From Elephas maximus indicus (taxonomy: Eukaryota; Chordata; Mammalia; Proboscidea; Elephantidae), in NCBI RefSeq assembly GCF_024166365.1, contig NC_064827.1:51860635-51924634 (forward strand): a stretch of 64,000 nt of DNA. Reading direction: 5' to 3'. The translations under genes were made by a program, and so were the position numbers. Positions within the stretch are counted from its first letter, which is position 1; each line of letters starts with the position of its first letter. Shown piece by piece: positions 1-11,217 of the stretch. Below the pieces are notes generated by a model. It had not been told where the DNA came from and did not search any database. It saw only the letters and a list, made by a program, of their open reading frames with translations.

Positions 1-1900
1 CTTGTACAAGTGTTTTATATTCCTGATTAGGTTGATTCCTAGGTATTTTATCCTTTTAGGGATATTGTAAACGGTACTTTTTTTCTTGATTTTCTCTTTG
101 GAGTTCTCCTTTTTAGTGTAGAGGAACCCACCTGATTTTTTTTTTGTTGTTGATCTTGTTGTATCCTGCTACTTTACAAAATCCTATTAGATTTAGTAGT
201 TTTCTTGTGGAATCTCAGAAATTCTGTGTATAGGATCACATCATCTGTGAATAGGGATAGTTTTACTTCTTCCTTTCCAATTTGGATAGCCTTTATTTCC
301 CTTTCTTGCCTTATTGCTCTGGCTAGGACTTTTAGTACAATATTGAATAAGAGTGGTGATAGTGGGCATCCTCATCTCACTTCCATTCTGAATGGAAAGG
401 CTCTTAGTCTTTCACCATTCAAAATAATGTTGGCTGTTGGTTTGGCATATTTGTGTTTAATTGTGTAGAGGAAATTTCCCTCTATTTGTATTTTGCTGAG
501 AGTTTTTTTTTTTAAATCAGGATAGGGCATTGGAGTTTTCAAATGCCTTTCTGCATTAATTGAGATGATCATCTAATTCTTTCCTTTGTTTTATTTATGT
601 AGTGCATTACACTGATTGATTTTCTAATGTTGAACCATCCTAGCATAGCTGGTATGACTCCTATGTAATCATGATGTATTATTATTTTTTTTTTTTGAAA
701 CGCTGTTGGATTCTATCGGCTAGAATTTTGTTGAGAATTTTTGCATCTATATTCATGAGAGATAATTGGTCTGTAATTTTCCTTTTTTGTACTGTCTTTA
801 CTTGGCTTTGGTACAAGGGTAATGCTGGCTTTGCAGAATGAACTATGAAATATTACTTCTGTTTCTATGTTTTGGAGGAGTTTGAGTAGAATTGGTATCA
901 GTTCTTCTCAGAATGTTTGGTAAAATTTCCCAGTGAAGCCATCTGGGCCAGGACTTTTTTGGGGGGGTTGGGGGTGGGGGGAAGTTTTTTGATGACATCT
1001 TCAATCTCTTGTTTTGGATGGATGTGCTTAGATGTTCTGCTTCTATTTGAGTTAGTTTAGGTAGGTAGTGTGTTTCTAGAAATTTGCCCGTTTATTCCAG
1101 GTTTTCAAATTTGTTGGAGTATAATTTTTTTTATAGGGTTCTGTTATAATCCTCTTTATCTCAGTTGAATATGTTGTAATATATTCATATTCGTTTGTTA
1201 GTTTGGTTATTTGCTTCTTCTCATTTTTTTTCCTTTGTCAAATTGGCTTGTGGTTTGTCAGTTTTATTGATCCTCTCAAAGAACCAACTTCTTGTCTTGT
1301 TGATTCTTTCATTTTTTTTTTTCTGTTTTCTGATTCATTTATTTCTGCTCTGAACTTTATTATTTCCTTTCTTCTGGTAGCTTTGGTCTTCTTTTTCTCT
1401 CCCTTTTCTACTCAAGTTGTCAGTTTAAGTTGTTGATTTTGGATCTTCTTTTTTAATGTATGCATTTATTGCTATAAATTTTCCTCGGGGCACTACTTTT
1501 TCTGTGGCCCAAAGATTTTGGTATGTTGTACTTTCATTCTCACTTGATCTAAGTATATTTTTTATTTCATTTTTGATTTCTTCCATGACCCAATTTTTTT
1601 TAGTAATGTGTTATTTAGTTTCCATGTATTTAATTCATTTTCATTGATCTTATTGATTTCTAATTTTAAACCATTATGGTCAGAGAGGATGCTTTGTATA
1701 ATTTTGACCTTTTTAAGTTTTTTGAGGCTTACTTTGTGGCCTAAAATGTGGTCTATTCTGGAGAATGTTCCATGTGCATTGGAGAAGAATGTGTATTGTG
1801 CTGCTGTTGTGTGGTGTGTTCTCTATATGTCTGTGAGGTCAAGTTTATTAATAGTGTGGTTTAGATCTGCTGTGTCTTTGCTGATGTTCTTTCTAGTTGT
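1..1900 (-). pseudogene. L1 ORF2 remnant (reverse transcriptase region)
   Basis: The reverse complement encodes degenerate L1 ORF2p sequence, with the KYLG-I motif near positions 30-50 and the reverse transcriptase core near 250-1000. The frame is broken by many stops and poly-T expansions, so no protein is made. ORF2p is the endonuclease/reverse transcriptase that copies L1 RNA at its target; here the N-terminal endonuclease is missing. Open frames seen here on the plus strand are antisense chance frames. Confidence 0.8.
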
Positions 1901-2763
1901 TATTTTACTTATTTATAGGTAGATCTGCCTTCCCTTACAGAACTGAGTGGAGTTACGAGAGCTGCTCACTTCCCTGATGTGAGGCGGCAGTTGTTAGTTG
2001 GTCAGGGTTCTTCCACAGCTCTTGTGGGACAGCGTAGTATGGGAGGTGGGGTGGGAGGAGTGCCACTGGCCCATGGGCCTCTGGTAGTGAGTGTGGTGAC
2101 TACTCTTAATTTTTGCTAGGCAGGGAGTGCTGCTGCCTGACTCTGGATGTGGGTGTGGAGGCATTCCTGCTTTCCAGCACCAGATGATGAGGTCTTTGGT
2201 TGGTTAGATGTGAGGGGAGTTTGCATGGTGGCTGACTTTGTAGGGGAGCCTGTAGGTGTTACTCTATGGATACTATTCAGTGGGGATTTTCTTCCAAATG
2301 GTTAGGCACTGCCACTGGTAAGTAGTCTCATCCCTTTTTCCTGGCTTTCTCCCTTCTCTGTGGTCACCATGATCACTGAGGCTCTTGCCTGCCTTTCTGT
2401 ACCTTCCCTTTTTTGATGCAGCTCATGTCCTGCTCACCTTGTTTCATTCCAGATTTTCCCTGTCTCCTAAATTTTCATGGAGTTGCCCTCCTGTGCTCCT
2501 CATCTGAGAACACTGCTTGCTTTGTCTCAATATGGCCACTCTGGGCAGGTCTGGGTGAAAGGGCGTTGATGATTTATAATTCTCTATGTCTACTGTTTTT
2601 GTACAGTCTGTCCTTTCACTTGGCACTCATTCTGATTCTTCAGCCTTCCACTTGGTGCTCAGGGCCTAAAGTTGTCATCTATATTTGTTTCACTTATTTT
2701 CTAGAGTCTTTGTTGTAAGGGGGACATTATGTGGTGTCTGATTAAGCCCCCATTTTGGACTGT
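1..2763 (-). mobile_element. L1 LINE, minus strand, internally deleted (ORF2 joined to 5' UTR)
   Basis: Read on the minus strand, positions about 1900 down to 1 give L1 ORF2 sequence in order (linker after the endonuclease, then reverse transcriptase, then the start of the C-terminal part), with many stops. Positions about 1920-2763 are not ORF2. Their outer end (about 2690-2763, reverse complement) matches base for base, with scattered changes, the first 90 bases of the L1 that begins at 62,731, including the ACAACAAAGACTC stretch and the AAGATGG-like start. The element therefore keeps its true 5' end but lacks ORF1 and the endonuclease part of ORF2. The 3' end lies outside the window. The join is by internal comparison; alternative: two separate L1 insertions side by side. 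Confidence 0.75.
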
Positions 2764-2774
2764 CTCCAGAATCT

Positions 2775-3660
2775 CATAATTTTTTAACTATTGTGATAAA
2801 TATATAAGAAAATATTTGGCATTTCAACAATCTTCGAATGCACAATTCAGTGATGTTAATATGTTCATCATGTTAATATGTTCTTCACCCTTAAGAGCAT
2901 CTCATAATTTTTGATGCTATTGTTGATAATTTTAAAAATCCATTTTAATTTCTGATTATTCATTGCTAATATACAGTGGTGTCCCCTTATTCATGGGGTA
3001 TACATTCCAAGACCCCCTGTGGATGCCTGAAACTGTGGATAGTGCTGAACCCTATATATACTGATTTGTCCTATACATACATACCTATGATAAAGTTTAA
3101 TTTATAAATTAGGCACAGTAAAAGATTAACAACAATAACTAATAATAAAATAGAACAATTATAACAATATGCTGTAATAAAATTATGTGAATGACAGAGC
3201 AGGACTGCATGAAATTTCATCATGTTACATACTCATTTAACATTTTCGAGCTGCAGTTGATTGCAGGTAAATGAAATCATGGAAGGCGAAACCATAATGG
3301 GGAGGCTACTGTATAGAGATATAACTGATTTTAGTGTATTGGCCAGGTATCCTACAACTCTGACAAACTCAGTAGATTTTTCATTGATTCTATCAGATTT
3401 TCTATGAAAGAGATCATGTTGTTTGCCAATAAAGCCAGTTTTACTTCTTTCTTTCTTAATCTGGATTTTTTAAGTTTCATTTTCCTGCCTTATTGTACTG
3501 GCTGGCACCTCCAGAGCGATGTTGAATAGAAGTGATGAGAGTGGACGTCCATGTCTTCTTCCCGATTTAAAGGAGAACAGTTAATCTTTCATGATTAAGT
3601 GTGATGTTAGCTGTAGGTTTTTCTTAAAGTGGGTGGACTCATACCTTAATAACCTTATGT
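2775..3660 (-). mobile_element. Older L1 fragment, minus strand, interrupted by a DNA transposon
   Basis: 2775-2970 resembles an antisense L1 3' UTR (the acaattcagtg stretch) running into ORF2. 3314-3660 resumes antisense ORF2 reverse transcriptase sequence that parallels positions 150-430 of the first L1 (the TATTGTACTGGCTGG stretch aligns with TATTGCTCTGGCTAG there). The two halves are separated exactly by the element at 2974-3311. The sequence is more diverged than the first L1. Confidence 0.65.
2974..3311. mobile_element. Non-autonomous Tc1/mariner-type DNA transposon
   Basis: The element starts with CAGTGG(T)GTCCCC and ends with the reverse-complement GGGGAGGCTACTG, so it has short terminal inverted repeats. 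It is flanked by TA on both sides (2972-2973 and 3312-3313), the target duplication typical of this superfamily. The interior is AT-rich with no coding sequence, as in MARNA/Tigger-like miniature elements of eutherians. The family name is from memory; the superfamily call rests on the ends and the TA. Confidence 0.8.
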
Positions 3661-3787
3661 ATCTTACTCCTCACTACATTTTCTTAGCAGCCACTGCTCA
3701 CTACTCTCCATATTCTCAATGCCAGCAGCCCTTTTTCTTTCCTGCTTCTAATATGTTATAAATTGAGAACTAACGTCTATAAGTGCT

Positions 3788-3950
3788 GGGGGCGGGGGGA
3801 ACCATTCCTGTCAAGTTAATTCCAACTCATAGTGACCCTATAGGACAGAGTAGAACTTCCCTGTAGGGTTTCCAGGGAGCAGCTGATGGATTCAAACTGC
3901 CGACCTTTTGGTTAGCAGACAGACCCTTAACCACTGTGCCACCAGGGCTC
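3788..3950 (-). mobile_element. AfroSINE, minus strand, short form
   Basis: tRNA-derived SINE read on the minus strand, from GAGAGCCCTGGTGGC to the tail complementary to GACTCATAGTGACC. The 45-bp middle segment is absent. It is flanked by TCTATAAGTGCT (3776-3787) and TCTATAGTGCT (3951-3961), a target duplication with one base lost. Confidence 0.9.
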
Positions 3951-4133
3951 TCTATAGTGCTAGGTACCATGTTTTGTGCTCAGTGCTTTCAAATCATTTA
4001 GTTGACATGACAGCTCTGTCAGGTTATATTTTCATCATTTTACAGGTGAGAAAAACTCAAAGAGGCAACATGAAAAATGAAAAGTTATGTTGTTGTACAG
4101 ATATTATTTAGTCTATTCTAGTTGCTGGTAAAG

Positions 4134-4334
4134 GAGCCAGAAGTTTGTGATTGGCTGCTAACCTAAAGGTTGGCAGTTTGAACCCACCCAACAGCTCTGT
4201 AGAAGAAAGGTCTGGCAAAATGCTTCCGTAAAGTTTACAGCCTAGAAAACCCTATGCAGCAGTTGCACTCTGTAGTACATGGGATCACCATGAGTCAGGG
4301 GCTGACCCAAAGGCAGATAACGACAACAACAACA
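4134..4334 (+). mobile_element. AfroSINE, plus strand, long form
   Basis: The head is degraded, but GGCTGCTAACC and GGTTGGCAGTTTGAACCC (the tRNA-like B box) are present, followed by the long-form middle segment (GAAGAAAGGTCTGGC) and a tail ending in GACAACAACAACA, the RTE-type end rather than the GGGTTTGG end of short copies. Confidence 0.88.
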
Positions 4335-4791
4335 GATGTTGGTAACTATGTTGGACACAGGACATACAAGAGTTGGGTAAGAACAGCATTCCACTTCTTG
4401 AGACATTCACAAGCTAATAAATGAAGCTGAAGCCTTTGCTCTTTCCACTATGCCTCATTGCCTCCAAAGTTTGTTTGGAAAACTAGAAAAACATGCTTAT
4501 TAGAATGACATATAACGACATGAGTAAGTAAGTGAAGCTCCACCAGAAAAAAATAAATAAATTTCAGTACTTGGGTTATTTAACCAGTGTTGCTGTTTTG
4601 CTATAAAACCAAAAAACCAAACCCATTGCCATGTCTTTACTTTTATTCTAGTTCTCATTTGGGTTTAAGATGAGAAAATATATATGATCACGATCTGAAA
4701 ATAAGTAGTTATTGCTGTGCTTGCTTTCTCATTCTGTTTCCAAAATAATTATTTATGGAATTAGAATGGGAAAAAGACATCCTTGGGCAAA

Positions 4792-5436
4792 CTGGTGGTG
4801 CAGTGGTTAAGAGCTTGTCTGCTAACCAAAAGTTTGGCAGTTTGAATCTACCAGCTGCTCCTTGGAAATCCTATGGAGCAGTTCTACTCCGTCCTGCATG
4901 GTTGCTGTCTTAGTCATCTAGTGCTGCTATAACAGAAATACCAGAAGTGGATGGCTTTAACAAAGAGAAATTTATTTCTTCACAGTAAAGTAGGCCAAAA
5001 GTCCAAATTCAGGGCGTCAGCTCCAGGGGAGGGCTTTCTCTCTTTCTGTCCATCTTCTCATCAGTCTTCCCCCAGACTAGGAGCTTCTCTGTGCAGGGAC
5101 CCTGAGTCCAAAGATGCACTCTGCTCCCCGCACTGCTTTCTTGGTGGTATGAGGTTCCCCTGTCTCTCTGCTCTTTTCTTTTATTTAATATCTCAAGAGA
5201 TTGCCTCAAGACACAATCCAATCTTGTTGATAGAGTCCTGCCTCACTAACTCAACTGCCACCCATCCTCCCTCATTAATATTATAGAGGCAGGATTTCAA
5301 CATATACAAAAATCACACAACACTGGGAATCATGGCCCAGCCAAATTAATACACACATTTTTGGGGGGACATAATTCAATCTATGACAATTGCTATGAGT
5401 CGGAATCAACTCGACAACAGTGGGTTTGATTTGATT
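4792..5436 (+). mobile_element. AfroSINE, plus strand, interrupted by an LTR
   Basis: The SINE occupies 4792-4905 and resumes at 5389-5436 (TTGCTATGAGTCGG then the GGGTTTGATTTG end). It is flanked by perfect 9-bp TTGGGCAAA repeats (4783-4791 and 5437-5445), its own target duplication, which shows the two pieces are one insertion. The LTR at 4906-5388 landed in its 3' part later. Confidence 0.93.
4906..5388 (-). mobile_element. ERV solo LTR (MaLR-like), minus strand, copy 1 of 3
   Basis: A 483-bp element with ends TGTCTTAG and TATGACA (TG...CA, retroviral). It is flanked by GTTGC (4901-4905) and ATTGC (5389-5393), a 5-bp duplication with one change. On the minus strand it carries an AATAAA polyadenylation signal (complement at 4971-4976) near the 3' end. 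Its minus-strand start (TGTCATAGATTGAATTATG) resembles MLT1/MST-type MaLR LTRs. No internal region remains. Close relatives lie at 43,870 and 60,372, all minus strand. Confidence 0.85.
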
Positions 5437-5459
5437 TTGGGCAAATACTGTCATAAGTG

Positions 5460-5920
5460 TGGGGATACTGACTTAATTTGGACACAGCTAGGTTATTCTC
5501 CATCCTTTTGTCTCATTTTTATAGTGTTATTGTTGTTCTTGCAATCTTAGAGAATAGACTAAAACTGCTGCTGTCTAGTAATGTCTACGAAATACACCCA
5601 GAAGCTGTATTCCTTTATTTCATTTCTCTAGAAATTCCTTGCAGCTTTCTTCATTTGAATAGTCGGCTGATGCAAAGGGTTTTCTGCCTAAATGAAATTA
5701 CAAGGCCTTAGAGGAAGTGGCTGTGCTTTTTAAATAGGATTTAATATAAGATCATGCAGCTGCTACTCAGCAAACAGAGATGTGTGTGTTCTAATAACCA
5801 GCCAGTGTAATGTTCTGCCTGGTAATGCAGTTAGGGTAACACCAAGCTGATTATTGCTATTTGCATAGCAAATTCTAACCAACATTCAACTTATATGCCT
5901 CATCCGCAGAAGTACAAAGG
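5460..5920. other. No recognised repeat; candidate single-copy DNA
   Basis: No open frame of note and no repeat I recognise. The part at 5740-5900 has little degradation by runs and contains an ATTTGCATA octamer-like motif near 5862, so a conserved non-coding element is possible but unproven. Confidence 0.35.
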
Positions 5921-7090
5921 CAACTTTTCTATCATCTCTCCACCCAAAACTGCTCCTTTTCTTGGTTCCCCTATCTTACTAATGATGTCACAATTCACTC
6001 AGTAGCCAAAGCTAAATATTCTCAAGGATTCTTCATACCTCCTTTACATTTACTCCCTCATTCAGCTGATCTCCTGTTATTATTTGTGAAATATTTTTGT
6101 ATATTCATGAAATTATTTTCTAAGACCTCAAGTGATTAACACCCACTCTGTTCTACCCCCAAATCATCCAAATTGAGCCTCCTAGAAAATAAATCCATCA
6201 GGTTGTTTTCTAAAAATTATACAATGGTTTTTAATTGCCTATTTTAATTTTTTTTTTTTTTAAATTGAGTTGCTTGTTTTTAAATACCCCTTCTAGGCTT
6301 ATGATCAAGCTTTCTAGCTTAATTTCTGCCTCCACCCACTTTGGACATCATTCCAACCACATCAGACTATTAATTGTGTACTTACTTTTTTTACATGCTG
6401 TCTAGAAAAGTCTGTATTCTCCTTCACCACATGGAATATCTACCACTCTTGGAAAATTAATTCAAATGTTATAACAGTTGTGAAACCCTTATTCCTTAAC
6501 CCTTCCTTCCCAATAACTACCCAAGGTTGGGCATGTGGTATACCGAATTTTGGAAATTTGCATTTTGATATATGAAAAATTCAAATCAGTCCAATTTTGG
6601 TTTATATAATTCTTGGCAAACTATTTAATTTGAGATCCATTTTCACTTACTTTAAAAAACAGTAGATTGTGGTTGTAAGATTTAGAATCTTGCTGCTCAA
6701 GGTGTTACCTGAGGAGCGGCCAGAGCAGCATCACCGAGGGGCTTGCTAGAAACGGGAATCTCAGAGCCCACCTGAAAATTGCTGAATCGGGGTATGCGTT
6801 TTTTTTCGTGTGGTTTGTATGCACATTAAATGAGACAAGTACTGACATATGGTAACTGCGTCTAGCATTATCTTCCTTAATCAGGGTATATATTAAGTGA
6901 ATACTAATTTATCTTCCCATTAAGTTGTTTATTCATAATACTTTGAATATTATAATCATTGGTAACAATTATTTGTTTTTTAACTATTAGATTGTTAGCT
7001 CCTATATGCAGGGGCTTTTATATCCCAAACATTTGTTGTTGTTTTTTGCTGGGCGTATAGTAAATGCTCAATATACTGAAAAGGTGATTA
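5920..7090 (+). repeat. Degenerate L2 LINE with an inserted MER5A
   Basis: 5920-6490 resembles the L2 3' coding and UTR region (the order ATCTCTCCACCC, TTCTTGGTTCCCC, GGATTCTTCATACC fits L2). 6960-7090 resembles the L2 3' end (GTTAGCTCC...GTAAATGCTCAATA). Very diverged, no frame. It predates the split of placental mammals. Confidence 0.55.
6685..6795 (-). repeat. MER5A-like hAT-Charlie fragment
   Basis: AGCAGCATCACCGAGGGGCTTGCTAGAAACGGGAATCTCAGAGCCCACCTG, given here only by position (6724-6775), follows the complement of the MER5A consensus, a non-autonomous hAT transposon of eutherians; ends are degraded. Confidence 0.6.
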
Positions 7091-7094
7091 ACTA

Positions 7095-8300
7095 ATGTGC
7101 ATCGTTTAGAAATGCATAGTGTTTCTAAATGCTGAAATTCTTAATACTGCACTAAAAAGTTCCACTCAGTTTAGGCAGTGGCTCATGCACCCTTTGATAT
7201 TAGTGATGAGTTCACTTGTTGATCTTCACTTTAAAAATTACTCGTCTATTCAGATGAATTAAATTTTATTCATTAGCGTGTTTATGAACCTCAATCTAAT
7301 ATGATGTTTTTGTACTTTACCTTTAATTAGAGAATTAATTATATTGCCCTGTATTGCAATAAGACAAAAGCTGCAAAGAATTAGAGAGAAGTGAAAATGA
7401 GGAGCAAAATTCTTGGCTTATATATTAGAAGGTTGCCACATGTTTGGAGGCTGGCCTGATAGAAACTGGGGCAGTTCACTGAGATACTATCAATGGGAAA
7501 TAGATAATATAATATGTGGCACCCAAAGGCCACAGTGACAAAAGGTGATAACCTCAGTAGAATTTAGGAATAGGCATTATATTACCAAAAACAATACCTG
7601 GCACATCACATAGATGTTGCTAAACTAATATTTATTAAATGAATTAATGTCATGAATTCATAAAGAAAGTGAGCAGGAAGCATATTTGTAGAACCATAAC
7701 AATAAGTAAGGAATATGGGGAAATGGGAAATTGGATAGGAGAGATTGTCTCAAATATACTTTAGGACTATCTCAAACGTGCTCTCAGACAAACCCGTCAG
7801 TTATGTCACAGCACTCAATCGTCTCTACTGCCAACTTGCTAGGTTCTGTTTGTTGCCTATGTAAGGGCACTGACACTTTTATGGGTGCAGCCGTTTCTTC
7901 TCCTGTGCAATGCCACTGCTACTGCACATTGAAGTTGCTTGTCCCGGACCACACTTCTTCCAACAGACACTGCAGTCTTGGCTGGACCTCAGTTGCCTTT
8001 AGATCTCTGGACCCATTGGGTCACTGGTACAACTGTGATTAATGCATGTTCTAGTTCCTAATGGAACTAGAACTTTGTCAGTGCTTCACTTGGGAATCAC
8101 ATTTTATTTTAAGCTATTACCTCTGTCTCCTCGATGCACTGCTCACATCCTCTCCTAAGCACAAAAGTCTTCTGTGCTCAGGCAAGGTTCAGCCATGAAA
8201 GAGATTACATACTCAAATTGGGATTTAAGGAGTTCAAATGAATGATGATTCACAAAGGTGGAGACAAGGAGCAAAGAAACCGTAAGTGATAGTGCAGTAG
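7095..8300. other. No gene; single-copy-like DNA with an L2/MIR end at 7560-7650
   Basis: 7575-7650 (AATACCTGGCACATCACATAG then TATTTATTAAATGAATTAATG) resembles the L2/MIR 3' end. The frame at 7731-8042 has no recognisable domain and is rich in Cys, Ser and Thr, as expected by chance. Nothing else supported. Confidence 0.45.
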
Positions 8301-8307
8301 AGATAAA

Positions 8308-9098
8308 TGTTGTTAGGTACTGTCAAGTCAGTTTCGACTCATAATGACCCCATGTACAACAGAGGGAAACACTGCCTGGTCCTGAGTCATTCTCACAATT
8401 GATGCTATGTTTGAGCCCATTGTTGCAGCCACTGTGTCAATCCATCTCGTTGAGGGTCTTCCTCTTTTTCCTGACCCTCTACTTTACCAAGCATGATGTC
8501 CTTCTCCAGGGACTGGTTCTTCCTGATAACATGTCCAAAGTATGTGAGATGAAGTCTCACCATCCTCCCTTCTAAGGAGAATTCTGGCTGTACTTCTTCT
8601 AAGACAGATTTATTTATTCTTCTGGCAGTCCAGGGTACCTTCAATATTCTTTGCCAACGCCATTATTCATATGCATCAATTTTTCTTTGGTCTTCCTTAT
8701 TCATTGTCCATCTTTCACATGCATATGAGGTGATTGAAAATACCATGGTTTGGGTCAGGCGCACCTTCGCCCTCAAAGTGACACCTTTACTTTTTAACAC
8801 TTTAAAGAAGTCTTTTGCAGCAGATTTGCCTGATGCAATACATTATTTGATTTCTTGACTGCTGCTTCCATGGGTCTTGTGTGTAGTTCCAAGTCAAATG
8901 AAATCCTTGACAATTTCAATATTTTCTGTTTATCATGATGTTGCTTATTGATCCAGTTTTGAGGATTTTTGTTTTCTTTATGTTGAGTTGTAATTTATAC
9001 TGAAGGCTGTAGTCTTTGATCTTCATCAGTAAGTGCTTCAAGTCCTCTTCACTTTCAGCAAGCAAGCTTGTGTCATCTGTATATTGTAGGTTGTAAAT
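8308..9098 (-). mobile_element. RTE LINE 3' end, minus strand, 5'-truncated
   Basis: The minus-strand reading matches the last ~790 bp of the full-length RTE copies (53,066-56,304): C-terminal part of the RTE protein, then the terminal GTACCTAACAACA. The piece from 8644 to 8405 still reads PWTARRINKSVLEEVQPEFSL-type sequence but with stops and indels. The break near 9098 lies in the region just after the reverse transcriptase YADD box. Confidence 0.93.
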
Positions 9099-9099
9099 A

Positions 9100-9490
9100 A
9101 ATAACCCAACTTTATTCTCCTCTCTCCTCGTCTCTTACTGATGCTTACTTTTCATTGTACCCAGTGAGAAGCTAGAGGGAAAGTGAGCCTGTAATGTAGT
9201 CAACACAGATCAGTTTTCCAGGTCATAAAACAGAGTCAAGAAGGGTGAAGTGTAGATTTGATGAACAAATACATGATATCTAGTACAGGTGTCAAATTGA
9301 AAGGGAGAATATCTGGCGGGGGAAGGAGAGGGGATTTTTTTTTCCCATATTGTCCCATCCTGTTATTAGAGTTTCTCAACCATGGCACAAAAGTTTCCAG
9401 ACATTGTCAAATGCGCCCAGGGTGGGGAAGAGGACAAAATTGTGCCTGATTGAGAACCATGTGTTAGATGAAAGAACAGTAGAGGTTTAT
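9100..9490. other. No gene or recognised repeat
   Basis: Short stretch between an RTE and an AfroSINE; nothing recognised. Confidence 0.4.
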
Positions 9491-9493
9491 CAT

Positions 9494-9666
9494 TCCATTG
9501 CTGTTGAGTCGATTCTGACTCATAGTGACCATATAGGACAGAGTAGAACTCTCCATAGGGTTTTCAAGGCTGTAATCTTTAAGAAAGCAGATTACTACAT
9601 CTTTCTCCCATGAAGTGACCTTTTGGTTAGCAGTGAAGGACTTAACCACTGTGCCACCAGGGCTCC
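9494..9666 (-). mobile_element. AfroSINE, minus strand, long form
   Basis: Head complement ACCAGGGCTCC at the right end, tail complement GAGTCGATTCTGACTC at the left. The long-form middle segment is present (complement of GGCTGTAATCTTTAAGAAAGCAG). Confidence 0.9.
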
Positions 9667-9670
9667 TTAG

Positions 9671-11215
9671 AGTTGTATCATACTCAGATTTTATATTAAC
9701 TATGAGGCTGAGGCCCCAGAGAAGCATTTTAGAGAAAAGGAGCAAGGGAGAGAATATGAATAGGGGAGGAAGTAGATTGGAGTCTCTGTGCCCTCTGTAG
9801 CCTTTGGCCTGGGTTGCGTCCTCCCAAAATACACACACATACACACACTCATACTCTCTTTTTCTGTGAGAAGTTTTACCTTCTGCTTCTCCTGGATTGT
9901 GTTTCTTGTAAACTCCCAAGCATGAAAACCAAATTAAAACTGGGCTCCCAAACTCCTCATCATATCTTGATCAACATTGCAGGGAAAGCCTTCAGATTTC
10001 CCAGGAAGTCTGCTTGGAGGTGGGGTGCTAGGAAGGCCTCTGCCAACATCTCACTGAGTGTCTCCCCTCCCACTCCTCCAATCTCAATTTCTCTTCATAG
10101 GTATGCAGGGAGAAATCTATAGTCCCATGTCAAGTAAGTAGATGGGAGGGCACTTGATAATGGGGCCATAAATTTATGGCTGATTTGGATTTAGAATTCA
10201 TTGAGTCCAGTTCTGAGGCACAGGAAGGAGAGGTACCATTAGCTGGAGAAGTCAGAGCCAGAGTCAGAGCCTAGAACCCTGGTCTACCAACTCTTAGCTT
10301 ATTCCTGACTACTTTTCCCAGCTTGACCACCTTCACCCCCTACCATTTCGTCTTCCTACAGACTACAACAAAGATCTGACTCCTCTATCAGAGGTAAGAG
10401 TGTCTGGGTCTGGGGAAAGACTATATTAGGATGCAGGCCTGGTGGGGATGTCAGAGGGTCAATTGTTGAGAAGAGTGGGGTCAGTCTCCATGAGCAGTGG
10501 AATATGTGTAAATTGAAGTGGAGAGAGGTAATCTCCCAAGGTGGGCAAGGCCTGAATCCTTCTTTTGTCAACCATCCTTTCCTTCACTTTCTTTTGTTGT
10601 CAGATTGACAAAATCAACTATATTGTTAAAATTAACTGCTGGAGATCCCATCCGTCATTTTAGTCAGTGGATTTATGTTCTGGAGGGATCATGATGCAAG
10701 AGGTATTAATAGATCCTTATTGGGTATATTTTCACATACTTCTCATCATTTGGCCTCTTTCTTGTGATCCTAATGTTTTAAAAGGTATTTGTATGTGTGT
10801 GCAAAATGGTCTTTAAGCCTAAATAAAACTAGTTTATTGGGTGATCAACCCAAACAACAATCTATTCTAATGCTGAAGAAAAAACCTAGTGTGTTGAACT
10901 TATTAGGTAATAGTGCCTGCTGAAGATATTTCCAAGGTAATTCTAACTCTATTTAGTTTTCACCTTATTCCCCTGACTCTTACGTGAGACTTGACTCCAC
11001 TGTGATAATGTTGGTGTCTCATGGAGTGCTCAGTGCAGTGGCCCTCTCGAATTCTCTGTAAGATTCTCTGTCGTCTAAATAGCCCATAATGAATTCTCCC
11101 ATCCAGTGACCAAGACATTTTTATTGAGTCAGTCATAATCCAGCTGGTTTGGATTTTCACTGAATAGCTTCAAAAGATTATTTTCCTGTACAAATAGACT
11201 TCTGATAGTTCACTG
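9671..11215. other. No gene; single-copy-like DNA with a short (CA)n
   Basis: A short CA microsatellite lies at 9828-9850. The frames at 9464-9919 (minus), 9814-10,122 (plus) and 10,960-11,160 (minus) have no known motif and partly overlap the AfroSINE or the CA run, so they are not called. Confidence 0.45.
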
Positions 11216-11217
11216 CA

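Larger units (their letters stand above)
3770..4460 (-). repeat. MIR SINE, minus strand, split by two AfroSINEs
   Basis: The pieces 3951-4130 (with TTTTACAGGTGAGAAAA) and 4335-4460 (with CTCTTTCCACTATGCCTC) read in order as an antisense MIR, an ancient mammalian SINE. AfroSINEs at 3788-3950 and 4134-4334 interrupt it. Confidence 0.65.

Noticed and set aside
205..1922. Several hydrophobic plus-strand frames suggesting membrane proteins
   Set aside because: They are antisense to L1 ORF2; T-rich complement of A-rich L1 gives Phe/Leu/Ser-rich chance frames.
9464..9919. A 151-codon minus-strand frame
   Set aside because: It runs through an AfroSINE and a CA microsatellite and has no domain; a chance frame.
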